Positions 1 to 13,917 of a DNA stretch of 64,000 nucleotides are shown here, in pieces (the stretch's first letter is position 1; each line of letters opens with the position of its first letter). Both the position numbers and the translations under genes were made by a program. The notes below the pieces were generated by a model that was not told where the DNA came from, made no database searches, and saw nothing but the letters and a program-made list of their open reading frames with translations. Source of the stretch: Salvator merianae (lineage: Eukaryota; Chordata; Lepidosauria; Squamata; Teiidae); NCBI GenBank assembly GCA_003586115.2, contig QVOM02000042.1, positions 40,204,204-40,268,203 on the forward strand, written 5' to 3'.

Positions 1-544
1 ATGTTTTATAAATCATAGTTCCCAAAGTTTATTCCTTGGGGTTGATATGCAAATTTCAGTGGAGGCAAGCAAGTCAGTTCTAGTTCCTGTTAACTAATTA
101 CAACAGAGCATAAAGACAAAGTTGGGAAGAGGGAGATCAGGTACTTATTTTGGCTCTACTCATGGATTGCATATGTTTAAAATTCCAGCAGTTAAGCAAC
201 TGACAGAAATCACTGCACTGGGCTCCCTCTGGTTATTGGACAGGATATGAAAACCATAAATAAATTAGAGTACTTTAGTACTGTTGGATGAGGAAAAGGG
301 TTATTGAGAAACCTGCTGCTGAGTGGGAGCAAAGAAATGATAAAACAGGGCTACAAAGGTCTTTACTATGATGAATATCACTTCTGTGATTCCATATATT
401 ATTTTTACATATTTATGACATATGAAAACTAAGCATAAAAAGCCTGGGTGAAGTGGTATGTTTTAAACAGGCTTCAAGAACCATATAATGTTGGCATCTG
501 GTGTAACTCCACTAGGAAGCTGTTGCAAAGTGTAGGGATGGTCA

Positions 545-745
545 TAGAAAACGGGGTTCCTCTTAGTGTACTGTTCACCTCACTGTCCAATAGGTAGAGG
601 CTGTCTCAGATGTGATGTTGGAGGTCCCCTACGTACTGCTGTTAGGGGACTTCAAGTTTCTATGCTGAAGTTACCTCTAGTGGACCAGCTCAGGACTTCA
701 TGGTCTCTGGGACAACCATGGGGCTGTCTCAGCATGTGCATAAAT
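545..745 (+). mobile_element. L2-clade LINE fragment, endonuclease region
   Basis: A degraded piece resembles the apurinic endonuclease domain of reptile L2 elements. The DNA around ggggacttcaagtttctatg corresponds to the GDFN motif region and is followed by a familiar stretch ending ggggctgtctca. It has in-frame stops and frameshifts. Only this short piece is present. Confidence 0.5.
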
Positions 746-856
746 TTATAAATATTTATGACATATTTATTTATAAATCACAACAATCTGCTATCTGCTG
801 TACTTTCTCAGACTCTCCAACAAGGCTGTATTCACAGACAGCTTAGAAATGACTTA

Positions 857-1077
857 GGCTGTGTTCAGACATAACAAAAGGGGTGCCTTGGAAGCACCTC
901 AGAGAAACAGAATGTGACCCTCGTGTTCCTGACCTTCTCCAATCCACCTTTTCTAGCACAGAATGTTCTGGAGAGGGGGGGAGGGGCAGACTGGGGTATG
1001 AACAATTCCATCTCTAAGCCTTACCTGAGCCACCACAGAGATGCTTTTTTTTTTTTCTAACTGTGTCTGATCACAGC
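857..1077 (-). mobile_element. TIR element family B, copy 1
   Basis: Non-autonomous DNA element with terminal similarity between ggctgtgttcagacataac at the left and a related end, ctgtgtctgatcacagc, at the right. The core contains the family motif tgcccctccccc in reverse orientation (gggaggggcag). Related copies lie at 24183, 36338, 44480 and 60375, and a partial plus-strand copy lies directly downstream. No coding capacity. Superfamily not determined, because no consistent target duplication is visible. Confidence 0.65.
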
Positions 1078-1084
1078 TTTAGAT

Positions 1085-1205
1085 ATGGTTCGCAGGTGGG
1101 AGCATTCACACAGCAGTGTGCCCCTCCCCCTGTCATGAACAGTCTAGGCTAGAAAAAGGACAGATGAGAACATGAGGACCACATGCTACTGTCTCTAAGG
1201 CATTC
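1085..1205 (+). mobile_element. TIR element family B, partial copy
   Basis: Shares the family core (cagtgtgcccctcccc, gctagaaaaaggacag, aggaccacatgctactgtct) in plus orientation, adjacent to the opposite-strand copy at 857-1077. Its left end is not clear. Confidence 0.55.
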
Positions 1206-2251
1206 TTGGGACGCTGCATGTGAATGCAGGCTAATTTAGTGTTCTAATTAAGCCCCTCAGTTGGCAGAAAAAAGGGAAAATATGACAGCAGTGGCAATAG
1301 CAGCACTTCTGAATTCCCGACGAATCCTACTTCAAAGCATATTTACATTTTTAAAATCTACTGTAATTCTTTGGCCTACTGCCTATATCTTTTCAGAGAA
1401 TCAATGTGACTTGCAGTATTCAGCCTTTTTAACTTTTTAAAGGTCCCTGACTCCTGCACTGTTGATATGTTTTTGGTTTTCTCTTGATTTCTTCTCAGTG
1501 GAATCATAAGCTGTCTTTTTGAACAGACTAGCTTTCTGTTTTCCAATTGATCATCGGATCCTTTAATTCTGTTATTGAAATCTGCCCAACCCTATCATCA
1601 CCATCATCTTTATTGTTGTTTTCGTGTGAGTTAATCATTTAATTCCAGAGCATCCCAAAAAATGGTTTTCTCAGCTTAAACATTGTTTTGTTGTGGTGGT
1701 GGTGGTGGTTATTGTTGTTGTGTGGTACAGTCAAATCTATCCTGGGGACAGATTCTTGACAGATGCATAATCAATTTGCCAGATCTTTTCTGGGGGGAAA
1801 TGTTGGGGGTCAAGCCTGCAGCCCCTACTTTCTGGGCAGTTTTTTTTACCATTGAACTATGACCATTCCCTTAATTTAAACAGAGAGGTCGTGTTCCGAC
1901 ACGGCATTTAATCAGTTTACAGGTTGTCTTCAGTTCCCGCTGGCCTGACATAATCTTGCCTTTCCATAGTTTTTCTGGACTAAATTGGTAAAATCCAGAC
2001 TACTTTGCATTTGAATTTAATGAGTTCTCAAGCCATTCCAGATCGCTAGCCCGCTTTACTTTGCAACGTGAAAATGCGGAAGGAGACTGCTTGGGAGGGA
2101 CTGTACTTTTGGGGGGGCGTACAGAAGGAGAGATCCCTATTTCCTGCCATCCAATGACCAACTTTGTTGTGGGCATTATGCTCTGGGCGGGGGGACGGGC
2201 GGGCACCATAGTCAGCAGGGATGAATGGGCAGAGAGCACAGTACTTCCTCC

Positions 2252-2650
2252 TTTCTAGGCATGCAGACACACACGCACACGCAGGGACAAGTTGGATGGC
2301 AAGTTTTCTCTTTCCCGCCCTCCAACTGAGGCTGCCTAGAATTCTGTAGACATAAAACAGCAGCAGCAGTTTCCATGTTTTCTAGGCGTGCAGACACACA
2401 CGCATGCGCAGGGACAAGCTAGATGGCAAGTTTTCTTTCTCTCCTACAGATTTGTGCAACTTCAGAGCTCCGTAGAGCAGAAGCAGTGCCTCACCTCTTT
2501 TTTCTAGGCATGCAGACACCAAGAACAGAGAAGGCGAAAGTGGAGGACTGCATATGTAGAAAAGAGGGGAGGCGCTGCTACTGTTCTATGGAGCTCTGAA
2601 CTTGCGCAATTCTGTAGAATGGAAAGAAAACTTGCTGTCTGGCTAGGCAG
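2252..2650. repeat. Three tandem ~125-bp units plus an inverted copy
   Basis: The motif tttctaggcatgcagacac recurs at 2252, 2379 and 2501 (spacing 127 and 122 bp). Between copies runs related sequence (gggacaagttggatggcaag / gggacaagctagatggcaag). The sequence at about 2420-2493 (ggcaagttttctttc ... cagagctccgtagag) then returns in reverse complement at about 2566-2648 (ctatggagctctgaac ... gaaagaaaacttgctgtc). The block is therefore a tandem array ending in an inverted repeat with a spacer of about 75 bp. GC content is higher than in the flanks. Confidence 0.8.
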
Positions 2651-2760
2651 GCTGAAGAGCTGTCAGGACAGTGAGAGCAAAGGGAAGCCTGCAAAAAGGT
2701 TCCCCACCTCGCACCTACCTTGACCCGTCTTCTACCCCAGGTCTCTGCAACATACCCCCC

Positions 2761-2786
2761 TCCTCTCTCTCTTTCTCTCTCCCTCC

Positions 2787-2848
<62 letters not shown>
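2761..2848. repeat. (CT)n-(CA)n compound microsatellite
   Basis: An imperfect CT run of about 65 bp passes directly into a CA run of about 24 bp. The Ser/Leu/His-rich and Arg/Glu-rich open frames over it are translations of this repeat. Confidence 0.97.
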
Positions 2849-3657
2849 ACGCTGCATGTAAGCCGGCAGCCGAGGAAGAACTGGGCGGGGGGGAGTTGAG
2901 AGGATCATTAACACAGAGGGAGAGCTGAGGGAGGACTTTTTTGTGGGGATGAGAGAAATTTTATTCTTATTATTTTTAAAGGTGGGAGAGCAAAAAAACA
3001 AAACCCAAACAACCTGCCACGTTCTCAAAGCAGTTTCTCTCCACACCTTGCTTTGATCCCTTGTTTAGGATCAAAGAAGGAGATTGGGAGGCTTTTTTTT
3101 TTTTAAATTTAAAAAAGGGCAGGAATCCCCCCAAAAAGAGTAGAGCTTGACTTGCCTGCCCCTGTGAAGTCAAGATTTGAACATTGGACTGCAGCCAATC
3201 TCTGACTGCCCAGGGAGGGGAATTTGGCGAGGGGTGGGGGCAGAAAAGGTACGGTTTGCCATGCCAAGCGCAGGAAACATCAGTCTGAGAACGAGTAAGT
3301 CCTAATTGAGTCTGTGTTAAAATGCAAGTATGGGAACGATCAGAAGACGAATTCAGTCTTCATACTCTTCTGATACGGATTAAATTTATGATGTTGGACT
3401 GCGCCCAGACAGATATAAGTACAATATAAGGTTTTACCTTTAAATGTAATAATGATCTAAACATTAAAAACTTAAAATAAATGGGATTTAATCATATGCT
3501 TTTTCCTTCTTGTTTACACTGTTACCCTTTTCTTGATGCAGTTGCTGACCAGGTGGTGATAGGTAACTTTTGCCTTGACAAAGCGTCTGCATAATATACC
3601 TAAACCCCTGTAGTAGCTGAGGATGAAAGACAGTTCCTGATTCAAAATCACCCAGAG

Positions 3658-3790
3658 CATTTTTAATTTTTTTTAATTTAAGACATTTCTATATCACTTT
3701 CCATGAAAAAATTCAAAGCAGTCTACAGAGCATTAAAAGCAAGGGTACTGCTTGAAAGACAAAGAACCAGCAGTGATTTTATCAAATAAA
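3658..3790. mobile_element. L2-like or SINE tail relic
   Basis: The sequence from tttaagacatttctatatcac through catgaaaaaattcaaagcag resembles the 3' tail shared by L2-type LINEs and their SINEs in reptiles (in minus orientation). Degraded; low certainty. Confidence 0.35.
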
Positions 3791-6700
3791 TGTATGGTTA
3801 GGGAAAGCAAAATAAAAATGCATAAACAATTTTAGTACTGTTGGGACAGTGATCCTTTGCCATATTTGAATTGTTAGAATATATACTTCCTAGGCAAGGG
3901 TGGATTATTTGACTAGTATCATGTTGATTGTTAAACTATAACAGTGACTATAGTAGTAATTGGTCTTGCAATTATAGTTAGTGAGGTAATAATCAAATTG
4001 TGTGATAAAACCAATTAATTATAATGCCCTTTGAATATCGGGGGGAAGTACGCTATGTGCTGAAATTCATTTTAAACATCATGACAAGTGTGTGTTACGT
4101 GGTTTTGCAAAAAGGAACATATTTTAAAAGTTCCTCAAGAAGATTATGGCCTGAATTTTTTTGCCTGATTTTTTTTTTTGTTTTTCTGTCTTTGTATCTG
4201 CAAAGTCGTATTTCTTAAAATAAATAAATAAATAAGATCTGTGCTGTTTTGTTTTACTGCAGAAAATCATCAATATTTCTATAAATCGGTAAACCCAGTG
4301 TGAGGAAATATTATATATATTACTCAGTTCTAATCTAGATAGTTTACATAAGATTTAGCTTATTTTTTTCCACCTCAAACCTTTACATCATGTATTTTTA
4401 ACACTAATTTATAGTCATGAGAATTCCAGGTTGTAGTTTCAATAAATAGCTACTTCTGAAAAGGAGGTGGACATGATCACAGGTTACTGGTGCAGGCCAT
4501 TTGCCTAAACCTTTCCTTATGTAAGCCGAAATTACCATGCCAGTTGGCTGTAACTGCAGAGTGTTGTGTAACAGGTTGGATGTGTTTGTCTCTTGTAGAC
4601 ATTTATTTGGCTTCCCAGGTAACTGGTGATTTCCACTACCACCCTGCTACCTTCTGACCTAAGCTTTATTAGCTGATTGACCTGCCCTTTTTTGAAAGGT
4701 CTGCAGTCAGTCTGCTTGTTTAACGAGAAGAGAACTGCCTCCACCTGAGCCTATGTGTTGTGTGCTGTTGCTTTGGTTACTCCAAACAGAAACAGAAAAT
4801 TAAATTTTTGAGCTCATGCATTGTTTGTTTAGCAGTGGTTGATAGCTAATCAAACAAAGGAGAGGAATTTTCAGATTATGAAATTAGGTTTCAGTTAGTA
4901 TGTGCATTAAACTAATGTTCTCTTTTATACGTTTCCTTCCTCTTCAGCTAGTTTTAGCATCCCAGCAATATCCTGAGCATAGAGAATCAGATCAGGAAGA
5001 TTCATTTCTGGCTATACTAGGGAATATCTGTAGCTCAGGGCTGGAGTAGCACAGTGTAGGAGATGAAACCTTTTTTTGCAGATGTTTTGCTGCCCGGCCA
5101 GGTAGCATCATAACAATGTGAATGCTTTTTCCTTGGATGGTGTGGATGTATGTAGCCCACGGAAAAGAAAAAAGATCTCCAGGGAAAAGATGGATATATC
5201 AACCCATTAGGAAACTTCACCAAACAAAAGCTGCTTCAAGAAAAAGACCACCACCGGAGAAAACAAGGAAGAATTACTCACCAGTCACACAAGACACCCA
5301 GGAGACTTGTTGCTATATTTATTGCACCCACTAAGCTGCACATCTTGGTGGGTGCAGTATATTTTTGCTGTGTTTGATCACAGCTATATACTTTAAAGCA
5401 GATCTTCCATATGGTTGGCTGTAAAACACAGAATATAAACTTACTTCTTTGGTGTTTCTACCTTATCATGACATTTACTCATCTGCTTAACCTGATAGCT
5501 CTCCAAATGAGATAGGGGCAGGATCTCTGTGGTTCATTAGCACTGTTTCTGTCGTACTGATTTCTCTTCATGTCTCTTTGGGGAACCATCGAAATCATTG
5601 TTTCACCGTGCTAATGAGATCTCTTCCAGCTATCACCCTCACCTCTTCCTTTTTGAAACTCCAGTTGGTATTTTGCTGTGGGTTCTCCCAGATTATCTCT
5701 ACTACCACTGTATTGTTACTGCTGTTACGTGTGACACCCCTTTATGTGCCATAACATTTTCCAGTTAAATATAAGCAACTGTATACATACATTTCTAGTT
5801 TTAAACTTAATTTGCCTCATTATTAGAGCGTAATCTAAATAAATGGGGCTTTGACATAGCTTATGCTGGCTGAAGGATAGCAGATTTTCAGGTGCAGCTC
5901 TTCCTCAGGATTCCAGGAACTGAACCAGGCAATCTGCGGTTGCAAAGCATGGATGCTGTACCTGAAGTACAACTAACTATGGCAAATTTGACTATTTCAT
6001 TCCTATTTATAATTTGCTGCCATTCATAGCTAAAGCAGTTCCATCCCTGTCTTGGTCCAGTTTTGAAAAAGAAGTTCATATTAATATTCATAGACACTGC
6101 TTATGCAAAATACCTATTATATATAAATTGTTTTTTGTCTTAGGTGTGTGTTTTACATAAAATACATTTTACTTGGAACTTTTACTACAACAGGATTGGG
6201 AAACAAAATTTAGAGACAGCTCAGCCATAAGCAAGTTCAGAATGGAGTAGTCTACTTTAAAAAGAGCACCGTGTAAGCTTTCTCAGCCATCCCTTAGCTA
6301 AAACATCCTTCTAACTATTTGTCTTGTCTCATTTACTGAACGAACAGTCTTGAATTTCATGGTTCAGACAGGAACATTGTTTGAGTCCTGAGGTTCCAAG
6401 CTTGAAATCTAAAGATCTAAATAGTAGTTGAGCCATGAAATGAACCAGATGCTAGTGAAGATGAACAGTGAAATCACAGTGAAATATGTCTATAGCAATC
6501 AAGCTACATTTGGTTTGGGGAAACTTCTCAATCGTCCAAAAAGAAGAAGCTATAGGCTATATTTGTTATGGCTTGAAGTGCTAGCCTAAATTTGTGAAAG
6601 GTGCTCTGTAACAAAAATGTCTGAGCTTCCCTAATTTATAAAATCTGGGAACAGACTGAACATCACTTAACTGGGCAGAGAAGCCATGAACGAAAAGTGC

Positions 6701-8418
6701 TGTGTTATAGAGTAAGCTAGTTCCTGGAGGAAGGCTAAAGGTTCTTTATGGAGTCAAACACCCGTTTGTAGAAATTACTTTAAAGGTATGAGCATACCCA
6801 CAAAAGCAAAGCTTATAATACTCTACTCCCTTTTGATGGCTGTTTTCAAAAATAATTATGGCTTAGAAGTAGAACAGAGCTTTGAAGCCCAGCAGGTTTA
6901 AAAAATGGAGACCATGGTTAGCTTAAATACACTTCAACACTGTGTTAACAAACTATAGGCTGCGTTCGCACCTCATATTTTTTTTAAGATGGAGGCCCTG
7001 GAAACCAGGTGCTAAATTGCATTCCCATTTTTTTCCGAGGACTTCCTGCCTGGAATGGAATTATCTTAATTTCAGATAAACCTGGCACTGAGTTCATTTC
7101 ACCAAGGAACGGACCCAGCCAGGCCACCTCCTGCCACCTTCAATGCACCCCACTACGTCCCCTCTGCCAGCTGTCACCTCCTGGTATACCCCAGTGCCTG
7201 CTGCCATGGCTGCCTCCCACCACACCCCCAATGCCCCCCCCCCACCATTGTCACCTCCCACCACTCACAACCCCCTTGCCACAACTTACCTTTTACTGCA
7301 AGGGCTTGGATGACAGCAGTGGTGGCGGTGGCACAGTAGGTGTGATCAAGCTCGAAGTGGCCAAAAATGGCTTCAGTCCCCTGTCCGTCCCAGGGATGGA
7401 CTAACACATAAAAGTGTGACTACGGCCATTGTTCTAGCTGGTGTTATACCTTAAAGTCTGCTAAGTAATGCAGTAAGAAGAAGACAAAAATGAAAGATAA
7501 CAAACAGTTGTGTCAACCTTGTAAAAGATCTAACAGATCCTGAGGTTATAACCCTTTATTCTTCATTTGTTAAGAAGGATGTTTGTTAAGAAAGATGAAG
7601 ATAGGAAAAGTAAAAAAAATTCATTGGTGAAAAGTTAATGATCTTACCATGTGTGTCTCTCTGTATAACTTTATAAAGGGAACTTCTAGTTTCTCACATA
7701 AAGTGCCTGTGGGTGAGAGGGAATTTGTTGTTAACAGAAGGTAATTAGATTTAAAATAATATTGTAGTAAAATAACACTGAACAACAACAAGAAATTCCT
7801 TTGAAATCAAAAGATGTTTGGGATCAGGGTTACAAGATTTCTGTCTCCTTAAATAAACATTTTTAAACAGTTTAAGAAAAATAAATGTATGATGTGTGTT
7901 TAATAACTGAATGAATGTATTCTTAATGAACGGTGCTTGTGGCAAGTTGCAAGTCTGAATACTATGACACAGTTGTATCAATTCGAAGTCAATGTACTAA
8001 TTTTACACCAGGTGCATTGATACAAACATTTAATAGATAAATGAAATGAAGAGAGTGAAACTATTCCCTCAGGTACGTACAGTTTACATGCAACTTAATC
8101 TATAATTTGATGTCTTAGAATTGTAACTACTTTCCCTCAGGTAATAAGTATTCATCCAACCTTTTCATATTACTATGACCGCTGACCAACCATCCCTTCT
8201 CTTTCTCCCTCCCCTCAATGTTTCTCTTTGTTCCACTTTTTTTTGTAGCCGGCTCTATCATCTCAAAACCCCGTTCCTATGTTTTCTAGATCTTATGTTT
8301 TTCTTCTAAGATGTGGGAAACTGGATAGTTTTTATAAAGCTGCTCGCATTTAAAAGGTATCTAGGACCTGATGTCCTCATGTAGACTGTCGTTTGAATGG
8401 AAGAGTTCTGTAGTGTAA

Positions 8419-8642
<224 letters not shown>

Positions 8643-9022
8643 GTAAGTATAAATGTGATGATATTCTGTACAGCAGTCTTAACTTATTTAAAATATGTTT
8701 ATTTAAAATATTTATATATCACTTTCCGTTAAATATATAATCTCGATTTTTTTTTTTTAGAATCTCAAATTGTGAGCCACCATTTCTGAAATATCTAACC
8801 AATGCATACTTCCTTTCTTTCTAGTTTAAAATATGTATCTGGTGATGAATTTTAAATTGTTAGTATAGTTATTGGTAGTTAGGATGCTTGTTTACACATC
8901 CTATTAGATTCCTTTTGATATTGCCTGAAACAATCTGTTGTCAATTCACTGCACGGAAAAACATGTTTTCCCCTCCCTGCCATCCCCAGAAACCAGCACT
9001 TACTATACCATTTTAGATGTTG

Positions 9023-9157
9023 GCTGCATCCAAACATCATTTATTTATTCTGCTATATTTGGGTATTTTGGAATAAAGCATGGATATTCCAGAATATCCA
9101 TGCTTTAATCTGGAATATTCAAATATAGCAGAATAAGTAAATGAAATCTGGATGAAG
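9023..9157. mobile_element. Palindromic MITE family C, copy 1
   Basis: Ends ggctgcatccaaacatca and ggatgaagcagg are near-inverted repeats. The centre is a near-perfect palindrome, catggatattccagaata/tccatgcttt, so the whole ~135-bp element can fold into one hairpin. Two further copies lie at 49047 and 49242. Confidence 0.8.
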
Positions 9158-11385
9158 CAGGAATCCAGTCTTTTGTCCCATTTTTTTTCAGGCAGTGTAC
9201 ACTATAGCACAGAAATAATCAGAGGTAGGTATTATTTAATTTTGACTAGTAGTTAGGATTAAAGTTGTTCTGCCCCTCTCTGGCTGCCTGAAAATCATGG
9301 TTACACAAAGAAATATTTTTCACAACTTAATTAGAAATCTGCTTGGAGTGGTATAATTGCAGTATACTCATCTCCCTTTATCCATACTCTTGCTATATGA
9401 ATTTTCACTTACAAGGTATGTATTTTTTATTACCTCATTTTGTTACAAAAACCATCTTCTATCTAGGAAAAGGGACATCCTTCCTCCTTTCCTGGATCAT
9501 AGACCATGTACAAAATTTTGGTTTGGATAACGAGATAAGAAAGGTATCTAGTCCAGTCCACATGAATTTAAATTTAAATTTAATTTTAATTAAATCGTTA
9601 ACTTTTATTGTCTTTTAGATACAATGATATTGTTGTAATGTTATTGATTGTGATTCATTCTATGTTAGATATTTTTTTTCCTTATGATATGAGACACTTA
9701 GGATGGTTTTCGAATGGGCTTGGAACCAGTTAGAAGTTAATGGAATAAATGATTATACAGATTTTTGTTATAGTGTTATTTTTAAGGAAACAATTAGGCA
9801 TGGATATAGAGAGAAGAAGGTAGTATTATTTGATGATAGCAGCTGTTTTGAGCTAATAATCCAATTCTTACACCAGCTGACAAGTATAATTTCCAACTCT
9901 GTTCATCCCTTCTCTTCCAAACCCCAATTCTTTGGCTGTTATTCTTAAACGCACAGGATGTGGCTTGTTCTCTAAAGTCTGGTTCATTTTCCAACTGCTT
10001 GTAGTCTCAGTAGGCTGGCAAGATTAATCAAGGCTAAATTACACAATCAGGTTTAGACTTGAAGACAACTGATTTGTTAACCACCCAATTAACTGTGGCT
10101 CTAAACTGATAGAAGACAAGCCATGGTTAGTCTTCAGTGCTATATTCAGGGATTTTAACATAGTATACATTGTCAAAATAAGCCATGGTCTAGTGTAATG
10201 GTCAAACCAAGGGTGTTTACAGATGCGGTGAAAAAATCACCAGCCGTCCACTGTTGCAATACCACGGTCAAATGTTAACAGATGTCTACCATCTTGCACT
10301 CTGTTCTGGGACAGGGAAATTATAGGAGAAGGAAATTACTGGATAAAGCCCCCTCCCATCACTTCAACGGCACTTCCTTCTGCTCTGTCAGTCCTGGCTG
10401 TCTGTGGGACAGCCTGGATCAGCAAGCAATGGAATAGTTGGCCATATTTACAGCTGTAAGGCAGCTGCATGGCCTTAAAATAGCACACCACACCCGTGCA
10501 GTGATGGGATGATGTGACAAGCCCTAAGGAGTGCCTGTTGCTTCAGCAATGGCTTATGGGTGCTTCCACTGGCCTGTCAAAACATGGCCTGTTGCATCTC
10601 TTTCTCTGTACTTCTGTTGCATCACATGTCACTGAAATGAATGGAATAAGATATATAATTTTTAAAAGATCACGCGATTTAAAAGATAAAAGGAAAGCTT
10701 CCAATCAAAGCCAGACCCCTCCTCCACTGTTTTATTGGTCGTGATTAGTAGTCTGTGGGTTTTTTCTGCCAGTGTTTTGAGTATTTTTATACTGATGTAA
10801 CGTGAGTGTTTTTCAAGGCCTCAATTCTACTCCTAGTCAATAATACTGTTATTATACTTGAATGTCTTTTTGTTATGATTGTTTTGGATGGCTTATTAAC
10901 ATATTTTAGTAAATTGCTAGAAGCAAAAAACTGAATGAATTTTTGCTTTCTCTTTTTATAGCCTCAAGCAATTCTAGAAAGGGAATATATTAAAAGTCTT
11001 GTAGTAAAAGAAGGAAGAGCATTAGAAGAGCAGCAGGGAGCACAGTGAGATAGGATGGATATAGGTTTACAGAGCACCCTGTAAATCACACACACAAATG
11101 CCACACTTAATTGTATTTCAATATTTTTCTTGCTTTAACTGTGCTCTGCTTTTACATTGTTAAACAATGAAAACATATGGAAATCTAAATTATGGATATG
11201 TGTGTTCATGATGCCGGGCAATATGTGATGCAAAAAGAGTGCTGCTACTTATAAGGAAGTACTTTCTCTCTCCCTGTGGACAATCATTTCTTTCGATTCC
11301 AGCAGCCTCCATATTCCTCTCCAGACAAGAGGCCAACACAGTGAAGCAGAGATCTGACAAATGCAACCAAAGACCTACCTAATCC

Positions 11386-11535
11386 AAGGCCCTTTCCAAA
11401 CTGGGCCTTATTCTGGGATGTTTTCCAGAATAGGGGCCTGCCATCCACATGCTATGGGACCTACCATAGTCTGCACTAGCATGCAAATAGCAGTTCCCTA
11501 TTCTGCAATATATCCCGAAATAAGGCCCAGTGCAG
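11386..11535. mobile_element. MITE family A copy
   Basis: Family A elements are about 150-200 bp and palindrome-like. The left half reads gggccttattctgggat ... gcctgccatccacatgct; the right half reads it back in inverted form (actagcatgcaaatagcag ... gaaataaggcccagtgcagaa). Other copies lie at 46228, 54085 and 60541. No coding capacity. Confidence 0.8.
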
Positions 11536-12274
11536 AATGGATTCAACATTCTCTTTTCAGAGAACCATCTGGATGTTTGTGCAAAGCCTGTAAGCAGAAC
11601 ACGGACACACTATCATAATCTCAGTTATGAATCCCAATGATTGTAATTTATAAACCCTTCGCAAGTGACAGTCATGTTCTGGGCTAGTTTATCCTCCATT
11701 TAGGAGATCCCAAAGTAAATTTTGCTGCTGCCAAAGCATAGCTGATTTTGGCAGCCATAGCAGGAGTTGATGAGGATAATAATAGTATGAAACACAATGG
11801 TGGGAGTAATTTAAACCTCTGTGCCTTGTCTAATGTCATGGTCATCATGCAAATTGCCCTCCTGATCATTTCACAAGCAAAGTGTGCTGATAATTATCAT
11901 CTGACAGGCTTGACCCTTTGCTTGTATGCAGTATCTGATAGGGAGGCAGACAAAATGTGAATGTTTGTTGTCTGAGCCAAAAATGTTCAGTTTGCTGCAA
12001 GAAGCCTGCATGAAACTGAATACCTGCCTCTCTTTTTACCCGTGCTTGATCAGGAATCCCAAACAAGGAACCCAAACAAGCTGATCAAACAACCCCAAAC
12101 CTCCTGCAGAAGAAGACAACAGAGCTACTGGATGAAAACTATAGATGAGACAAGAGTCTACTTCAGAGATCCCAGAGCTATAGAAAAGATTGATCTGGTC
12201 TCTTCTCAGGGTCATAGAAACTAGATACTGCAAAGTTTCTTTGTTTGAACTGAAGTCCTAACTTCTACAGTATC

Positions 12275-13474
12275 CTTAAAGCATAAGAACATAAGAAATG
12301 CCCCACCTGTGGCCCATCTTGGTCCAGCAGTTGCTCTTGCAGGCACCAACCAGCTGCACAGAAAGTCTACCAGCGGGAGGCATACTGTCTCTTACTATCA
12401 ACAGAGCTAACAACTATTGATAGCTTGGCTTCCATGAATTGGGTCAAACCTTTTTTGAAATCATCCAAGCTGTCACATTGTGTGGGAACAAAATCCAAAA
12501 TTTAACTATGCATTATATAAAAATATATTTCCTTTTGAGTATCCTGATTTGTCCAGGATTTAGCTTCATTGGGTGACCTCTGGTTCTTGGTTTTTGTTTT
12601 TTTGTTTTTTGAGAAAGTGAGAAAAACCTCTCTCTATCCTCCTTGATCACACCATGCATAATTTTATAGACCTCTAGCATGTCTCTTCTCGCTCCTCTCC
12701 TTTCTAAACTAAAAGCCCAGATGCTGCAGACTTTTCTTGTCTGGAAGCTTCTCATCTTGATCATCTTAGTTGCCCTCCTCTGAACCTTCTCCAGCTCTTC
12801 TCCATCCAGATGTCAGATGCAGTCACACTGCTGATTTTTCTAAAGGCATTATAATATTAGCATCTTTATTGTCAATACCATTTTTAAATCCCTAACATGT
12901 GATTGGTCTTTTTTCTAGTGGATGCACACTGTGTCAACACTTTCTTTGAACTGCCTGCTGTTCATTCACAGTCAATTCTGATCTCATTAGATGTATGAGT
13001 AATTAGGATTTTTAACTCCAATGCACAGCACTTTATACTTGTTCACACTGAAAAGCACCTGCCATTTTGGTGCGTATTTTCTCAATGTGTAGAGATCTCT
13101 TTAGAGTTCTTTGCAGTCCCTTTTTCTTTTTATCAGTGTGAACAATCTGGTATCATCAGCAAACTTGGATATTTCACTGGTCATGCCTGATTCAAGCTCA
13201 TTTATAAATACGTTTAAAAGCACTGCATCCAGGACAGAACCTCTGGGGGACCACACTTTCTATATCTTTCTGTTATGAAAAATAACTGTTTACTCCTACT
13301 CCCTGTTTTATATTCCTTATCTGGTTGCTTATCCCTAATAGGACCTGCCCTTTTATTCCATAACTGTTAAGGTTATTAAAAAGTCTTTGTTGGAGGGACT
13401 TTATTAAAAATTTAATTACACTTGATTATGCTGAATCACACTTACTCGCATGTTTCACAATGTACTCAAAAAAC
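12275..13474 (-). mobile_element. CR1 LINE, 3' part, minus strand (left of copia insertion)
   Basis: Reading on +, it starts with the reverse complement of a CR1 3' end (cataagaacataagaaatgc) and proceeds into the reverse complement of the reverse-transcriptase C-terminus. A 12764-12513 open frame gives CR1-type motifs such as MLEVYKIMHGV and RERFFSLS. The RT region then appears in degraded form (ctggtatcatcagcaaactt; ggacagaacctctgggggac). It is interrupted at 13474 by the copia element and resumes at 16953. Confidence 0.88.
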
Positions 13475-13826
13475 TGTCAGGGAGTATATAGCGGAATTTG
13501 GCCTGGAGTCAGATCACTAGTTAAGCTCAGTCAGTAGTCAGATGGACAAATAAATCTAGAGACTAGATACTTTCATTTAACAAACTTTATTTACAGTTAT
13601 CTACACAGAGAGAAAAACTCTAATACTCCTTCTACCTCACTAGTCAAAAAAGTACTGTCTTTCTTATACAGCACACACAAGACATGAACATTCCAAATGA
13701 CGTCATCAACTGTCATCAACTGTCAGCTAGAGTTATATAAACAACATCGTAAATCTCTGTCTCAAGAAATGCTGACTCATTGTGACTCTTTGTTCCTGAC
13801 TTAGTTAACTCTTTCCATACTTGACA
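13475..13826 (-). repeat. Copia 3' LTR
   Basis: 352-bp LTR, the 3' LTR in element orientation. A purine-rich tract (minus strand gaagaaggga, 13827-13836) abuts it, as expected for plus-strand priming. It contains atgacgtcat-like sequence (aaatgacgtcatc) and a duplicated catcaactgt. Confidence 0.93.
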
Positions 13827-13917
13827 TCCCTTCTTCAGGAACATAAGATCACAATTCTTTACATTGTAAATAGACCAAGCATTTCTACAAACTGTTCAAT
13901 AGAGAATCAAATTCCTT

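Noticed and set aside
2671..3046. Open frames with Ser/Leu or Arg/Glu runs
   Set aside because: Direct translations of the CT/CA microsatellite on each strand.
7009..7404. 131-codon Pro-rich open frame
   Set aside because: Arises from a C-rich, low-complexity stretch inside a probable MITE; no recognised domain or splice signals.
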